Shown here in pieces: positions 58,001 through 64,000 of a stretch of 64,000 bases of DNA (positions are counted from its first letter, which is position 1; each line of letters starts with the position of its first letter). The position numbers and the translations under genes are program-made. The DNA comes from Azorinus chamasolen. Lineage: Eukaryota > Mollusca > Bivalvia > Cardiida > Solecurtidae. The notes beneath the pieces are model-generated. The model saw nothing but the letters and a program-made list of their open reading frames with translations, did not search any database and was not told where the DNA came from. The stretch spans positions 48,610,840 to 48,674,839 of the forward strand of contig OY755252.1 in NCBI GenBank assembly GCA_963576725.1, in the 5' to 3' direction.

Positions 58001-61000
58001 TTTGCTTGAATATAACTACCCAGTTACTTGTTTAGTTTCAGAATATTGGGTTCAAAATATTATACCAACATTCAAAAGGTATGAGTAGCTGACTAGCTAC
58101 ATGAAGTAATTAAGATAACTACGGTATCTTTAGACAGCAGACACGCTCCTCTTGTAGAAATTCTATATACATTTGAGTTTGCTTGAATAAAACTACCCAG
58201 CTACTTGTTTCGCTTCGGAATATAGTGTTGCAAATATTATACCAACATTCAAAAGGTATGAGTAGCTGACTAGCTACATGAAGTAATTAAGATAACTACG
58301 ATATCTTTAGACAGCAGACACTCCCATCTTGTCGAAATGCTACATACATTTGAGTTTGCTTGAATATAACTACCCAGCTACTTGTTTCGTTTCACAATAT
58401 AGTTTTGAAAATAGTACACCAATATTCAAAAGGTATGAGTAGCTGACTAGCTACATGAAGTAATTAAGATAACAATGGTATCGATAGACAGCAGACACTC
58501 TCCTCTTGTCGAAATTCTATATACATTTGAGTTTGCCTGAATATAACTACCCAGCTACTTGTTTAGTTTCAGAATATAGTGTTGAAAATATTATACCAAC
58601 ATTCAAAGGTATGAGTATCTGACTAGCTACATGAAGTAATTAAGATAACTACGGTATCTTTAGAAAGCAGACACTCTCCTCTTGTCGAAATTCTATATAC
58701 ATTTGGGTTTGCTTGAATATAACTACCCAGCTACTTGTTTAGTTTCAGAATATAGTGTTGAAAATATTATACCAACATTCAAAAGGTATGAGTAGCTGAC
58801 TAGCTACATGAAGTAATTAAGATAACTACGGTATCTTTAGACAGCAGACATTCCCATCTTGTCGAAATTCTATATACATTTGAGTTTGCTTGAATATAAC
58901 TACCCAGCTACTTGTTTAGTTTCCGAATATTGTGTTGAAAATATTGTACCAACATTCAAAAGGTATGAGTAGCTGACTAGCTACATGAAGTAATTAAGAT
59001 AACTACGGTATCTTTAGACAGCAGACACTCTCCTCTTGTAGAAATTCTATATATATTTGAGTTTGCTTGAATATAACTACCCAGCTACTTGTTTCGTTTC
59101 AGAATGTAGTGTTGAAAAAAAATATTCTACCAACATTCAAAAGGTATGAGTAGCTGACTAGCTACATGAAGTAATTAAGATAACTACGGTATCTTTAGAC
59201 AGCAGACGCCTCTCCTCTTGTCGAAATTCTATATACATTTGAGTTTGCTTGAATTAAACTACCCAGCTACTTGTTTCGCTTCGGAATATAGTGTTTCAAA
59301 TATTATACTAACATTCAAAAGGTATGAGTAGCTGACTAGCTACATGAAGTAATTAAGATAACTACGATATCTTTAGACAGCAGACACTCCCATCTTGTCG
59401 AAATGCTACATACATTTGAGTTTGCTTGAATATAACTACCCAGCTACTTGTTTCGTTTCACAATATAGTTTTGAAAATAGTATACCAACATTCAAAAGGT
59501 ATGAGTAGCTGACTAGCTACATGAAGTAATTAAGATAACAATGGTATCGATAGACAGCAGACACTCTCCTCTTGTCGAAATTCTATATACATTTGAGTTT
59601 GCTTGAATATAACTACCCAGCTACTTGTTTCACTTCGGAATATAGTGTTGCAAATATTATACCAACATTCAAAAGGTATGAGTAGCTGACTAGCTACATG
59701 AAGTAATTAAGATAACTACGGTATCTTTAGACAGCAGACACTCTCCTCTTGTCGAAATTCTATATATATTTGAATTTGCTTGAATATAACTACCCAGCTA
59801 CTTGTTTAGTTTCAAAATATAGTGTTGAAAATATTATACCAACATTCAAAAGGTATGAGTAGCTGACTAGCTACATGAAGTAATTAAGATAACTACGGTA
59901 TCTTTAGACAGCAGACACTCTCCTCATGTCGAAATTCTATATAAATTTGAATTTGCTTGAGTATAACTACCCAGCTACTTGTTTCGTTTCAGAATATAGT
60001 GTTGAAAATATTATACCAAAATTCAAAAGGTATGAGTAGCTGACTAGCTACATGAAGTAATTAAGATAACTACGGTATCTTTAGACAGCAGACACCCCAA
60101 TCTTGTCGAAATTCTATATACATTTGAGTTTGCTTGAATATAACTACCCAGCTACTTGTTTCGTTTCAGAATATTGTGTTGAAAATATCATACCAACATT
60201 CAAAAGGTATGAGTAGCTGACTAGCTACATGAAGTAATTAAGATAACTACGGTATTTTTAGACAGCAGACACTCTCCTCTTGTAGAAATTCTATATATAT
60301 TTGAGTTTGCTTGAATATAACTACCCAGTTACTTGTTTAGTTTCAGAATATTGGGTTCAAAATATTATACCAACATTCAAAAAGTATGAGTAGCTGACTA
60401 GCTACATGAAGTAATTAAGATAACTACGGTATCTTTAGACAGCAGACACTCTCCTCTTGTCGAAATTCTATATAAATTTGAATTTGCTTGAGTATAACTA
60501 CCCAGCTACTTGTTTCGTTTCAGAATATAGTGTTGAAAATATTATACCAACATTCAAAAGGTATGAGTAGCTGACTAGCTACATGAAGTAATTAAGATAA
60601 CTACGGTATCTTTAGACAGCAGACACCCCAATCTTGTCGAAATTCTATATACATTTGAGTTTGCTTGAATATAACTACCCAGCTACTTGTTTCGTTTCAG
60701 AATATTGTGTTGAAAATATCATACCAACATTCAAAAGGTATGAGTAGCTGACTAGCTACATGAAGTAATTAAGATAACTACGGTATCTTTAGACAGCAGA
60801 CACTCTCCTCTTGTAGAAATTCTATATATATTTGAGTTTGCTTGAATATAACTACCCAGCTACTTGTTTCGTTTCAGAATATAGTGTTGCAAATATCATA
60901 CCAACATTTAAAAGGTATGAGTAGCTGACTAGCTACATGAAGTAATTAAGATAACTATGGTATCTTTAGACAGCAGACACTCCCATCTTGTCGAAATTCT

Positions 61001-64000
61001 ATAAACATTTGAGTTTGCTTGAATATAACTACCCAGCTACTTGTTTAGTTTCCGAATATAGTGTTAAACATATTATACCAACATTCAAAAGGTATGAGTA
61101 GCTGACTAGCTACATGAAGTAATTAAGATAACTACGGTATCTTTAGACAGCAGACACTCCCATCTTTTCGAAATTCTATACACATTTGAGTTTGCTTGAA
61201 TATAACTACCCAGCTACTTATTTCGTTTCGGAATATAATGTTGAAAATATTATACCAACATTCAAAAGGTATGAGTAGCTGACTAGCTACATGAAGTAAT
61301 TAAGATAACTAATGTATCTTTAGACAGCAGACACTCTCCTCTTGTCGAAATTCTATATACATTTGAGTTTGCTTGAATTAAACTACCCAGCTACTTGTTT
61401 CGCTTCGGAATATAGTGTTTCAAATATTATACTAACATTCAAAAGGTATGAGTAGCTGACTAGCTACATGAAGTAATTAAGATAACTACGATATCTTTAG
61501 ACAGCAGACACTCCCATCTTGTCGAAATGCTACATACATTTGAGTTTGCTTGAATATAACTACCCAGCTACTTGTATCGTTTCACAATATAGTTTTGAAA
61601 ATAGTATACCAACATTCAAAAGGTATGAGTAGCTGACTAGCTACATGAAGTAATTAAGATAACAATGGTATCGATAGACAGCAGACACTCTCCTCTTGTC
61701 GAAATTCTATATACATTTGAGTTTGCTTGAATATAACTACCCAGCTACTTGTTTCACTTCGGAATATAGTGTTGCAAATATTATACCAACATTCAAAAGG
61801 TATGAGTAGCTGACTAGCTACATGAAGTAATTAAGATAACTACGATATCTTTAGACAGCAGACACTCCCATCTTGTCGAAATGCTACATACATTTGAGTT
61901 TGCTTGAATATAACTACCCAGCTACTTGTATCGTTTCACAATATAGTTTTGAAAATAGTATACCAACATTCAAAAGGTATGAGTAGCTGACTAGCTACAT
62001 GAAGTAATTAAGATAACAATGGTATCGATAGACAGCAGACACTCTCCTCTTGTCGAAATTCTATATACATTTGAGTTTGCTTGAATATAACTACCCAGCT
62101 ACTTGTTTCACTTCGGAATATAGTGTTGCAAATATTATACCAACATTCAAAAGGTATGAGTAGCTGACTAGCTACATGAAGTAATTAAGATAACTACGGT
62201 ATCTTTAGACAGCAGACACTCTCCTCTTGTCGAAATTCTATATATATTTGAATTTGCTTGAATATAACTACCCAGCTACTTGTTTAGTTTCAAAATATAG
62301 TGTTGAAAATATTATACCAACATTCAAAAGGTATGAGTAGCTGACTAGCTACATGAAGTAATTAAGATAACTACGGTATCTTTAGACAGCAGACACTCTC
62401 CTCTTGTCGAAATTCTATATAAATTTGAATTTGCTTGAGTATAACTACCCAGCTACTTGTTTCGTTTCAGAATATAGTGTTGAAAATATTATACCAACAT
62501 TCAAAAGGTATGAGTAGCTGACTAGCTACATGAAGTAATTAAGATAACTACGGTATCTTTAGACAGCAGACACCCCAATCTTGTCGAAATTCTATATACA
62601 TTTGAGTTTGCTTGAATATAACTACCCAGCTACTTGTTTCGTTTCAGAATATTGTGTTGAAAATATCATACCAACATTCAAAAGGTATGAGTAGCTGACT
62701 AGCTACATGAAGTAATTAAGATAACTACGGTATCTTTAGACAGCAGACACTCTCCTCTTGTAGAAATTCTATATATATTTGAGTTTGCTTGAATATAACT
62801 ACCCAGTTACTTGTTTAGTTTCAGAATATTGGGTTCAAAATATTATACCAACATTCAAAAAGTATGAGTAGCTGACTAGCTACATGAAGTAATTAAGATA
62901 ACTACGGTATCTTTAGACAGCAGACACTCTCCTCTTGTCGAAATTCTATATAAATTTGAATTTGCTTGAGTATAACTACCCAGCTACTTGTTTCGTTTCA
63001 GAATATAGTGTTGAAAATATTATACCAACATTCAAAAGGTATGAGTAGCTGACTAGCTACATGAAGTAATTAAGATAACTACGGTATCTTTAGACAGCAG
63101 ACACCCCAATCTTGTCGAAATTCTATATACATTTGAGTTTGCTTGAATATAACTACCCAGCTACTTGTTTCGTTTCAGAATATTGTGTTGAAAATATCAT
63201 ACCAACATTCAAAAGGTATGAGTAGCTGACTAGCTACATGAAGTAATTAAGATAACTACGGTATCTTTAGACAGCAGACACTCTCCTCTTGTAGAAATTC
63301 TATATATATTTGAGTTTGCTTGAATATAACTACCCAGCTACTTGTTTCGTTTCAGAATATAGTGTTGCAAATATCATACCAACATTTAAAAGGTATGAGT
63401 AGCTGACTAGCTACATGAAGTAATTAAGATAACTATGGTATCTTTAGACAGCAGACACTCCCATCTTGTCGAAATTCTATAAACATTTGAGTTTGCTTGA
63501 ATATAACTACCCAGCTACTTGTTTAGTTTCCGAATATAGTGTTAAACATATTATACCAACATTCAAAAGGTATGAGTAGCTGACTAGCTACATGAAGTAA
63601 TTAAGATAACTACGGTATCTTTAGACAGCAGACACTCCCATCTTTTCGAAATTCTATACACATTTGAGTTTGCTTGAATATAACTACCCAGCTACTTATT
63701 TCGTTTCGGAATATAATGTTGAAAATATTATACCAACATTCAAAAGGTATGAGTAGCTGACTAGCTACATGAAGTAATTAAGATAACTAATGTATCTTTA
63801 GACAGCAGACACTCTCCTCTTGTCGAAATTCTATATACATTTGAGTTTGCTTGAATATAACTACCCAGCTACTTGTTTCGTTTTAGAATATAATGTTGAA
63901 AATATTATACCAAAATTCAAAAGGTATGAGTAGCTGACTAGCTACATGAAGTAATTATTATAACTACGGTATCTTTAGACAACAGACACTTACCTCTTGT
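55082..64000 (-). repeat. ~177-bp satellite array, right arm, opposite orientation (~50 copies to window end)
   Basis: Same unit as the left arm but reverse-complemented: GAGTAGCTGACTAGCTACAT, AAGATAACTACGGTATCTTT, TAACTACCCAGCTACTTGTT. It begins at AACTAGCTTCATGAAGTAAT and is unbroken to the last base. It starts at a different phase of the unit than that at which the left arm ends, so the two are not exact mirror images at the junctions. A block of about 14 units is duplicated: TTATTTCGTTTCGGAATATA at 61219 and 63698, and CACCCCAATCTTGTCG at 60092 and 62571, both 2479 bp apart. Confidence 0.95.

Overview
This looks like AT-rich nuclear DNA from a marine or freshwater invertebrate, most likely a bivalve mollusc. 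That placement is inferred from the repeats: GACGGACA-type octamer repeats inside tandem-repeat elements, tRNA-headed SINEs, and many small palindromic transposons, all set among genes with introns. I cannot name the species. Most of the window is mobile or tandem-repeat DNA, and only a handful of coding units can be supported.

Layout. 1-10 kb: palindromic MITEs, one SINE and tandem-repeat elements; a possible CpG-poor promoter lies near 6.4 kb. 10.4-11.0 kb: the last (or only coding) exon of an unrecognised 210-residue protein, with a 96-bp unit triplicated across its 3' end. 11.3-12.6 kb: a tandem-repeat element (family D). 16.8-22.9 kb: a 47-bp minisatellite split by a 5-kb CR1/L2-like LINE. 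The LINE has two single-base frameshifts and a 44-bp SINE-tail insertion flanked by an 11-bp target duplication. 24.7-29.5 kb and 34.6-42.8 kb: two diverged copies of one three-exon gene, which is the most informative part of the window. Between them are nested transposons and a 72-bp minisatellite. 43.3-64 kb: two arrays of a ~177-bp satellite in opposite orientation, each about 9 kb, around a 2.66-kb spacer that carries a USP-like (deubiquitinase-fold) open reading frame.

The paired genes encode secreted precursors of 196 and 175 residues. Each has a signal peptide, a prodomain with four cysteines at identical spacing (C-x15-C-x10-C-x27-C), an acidic stretch, a basic cleavage site, and a C-terminal 23-residue segment. 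That segment is cationic and tryptophan-flanked, can be drawn as an amphipathic helix, and ends in a Gly right before the stop, as expected for C-terminal amidation. This is the architecture of an antimicrobial-peptide precursor. I do not recognise the prodomain or the peptide as a named family. Promoter, 5' UTR, intron boundaries and 3' UTR can all be aligned between the copies, so a tandem duplication followed by separate transposon and minisatellite insertions is well supported.

The inverted satellite pair has the layout of a foldback-type element or a large palindromic satellite domain. The right arm runs off the window, so its outer end is unseen, and an assembly artefact cannot be excluded.
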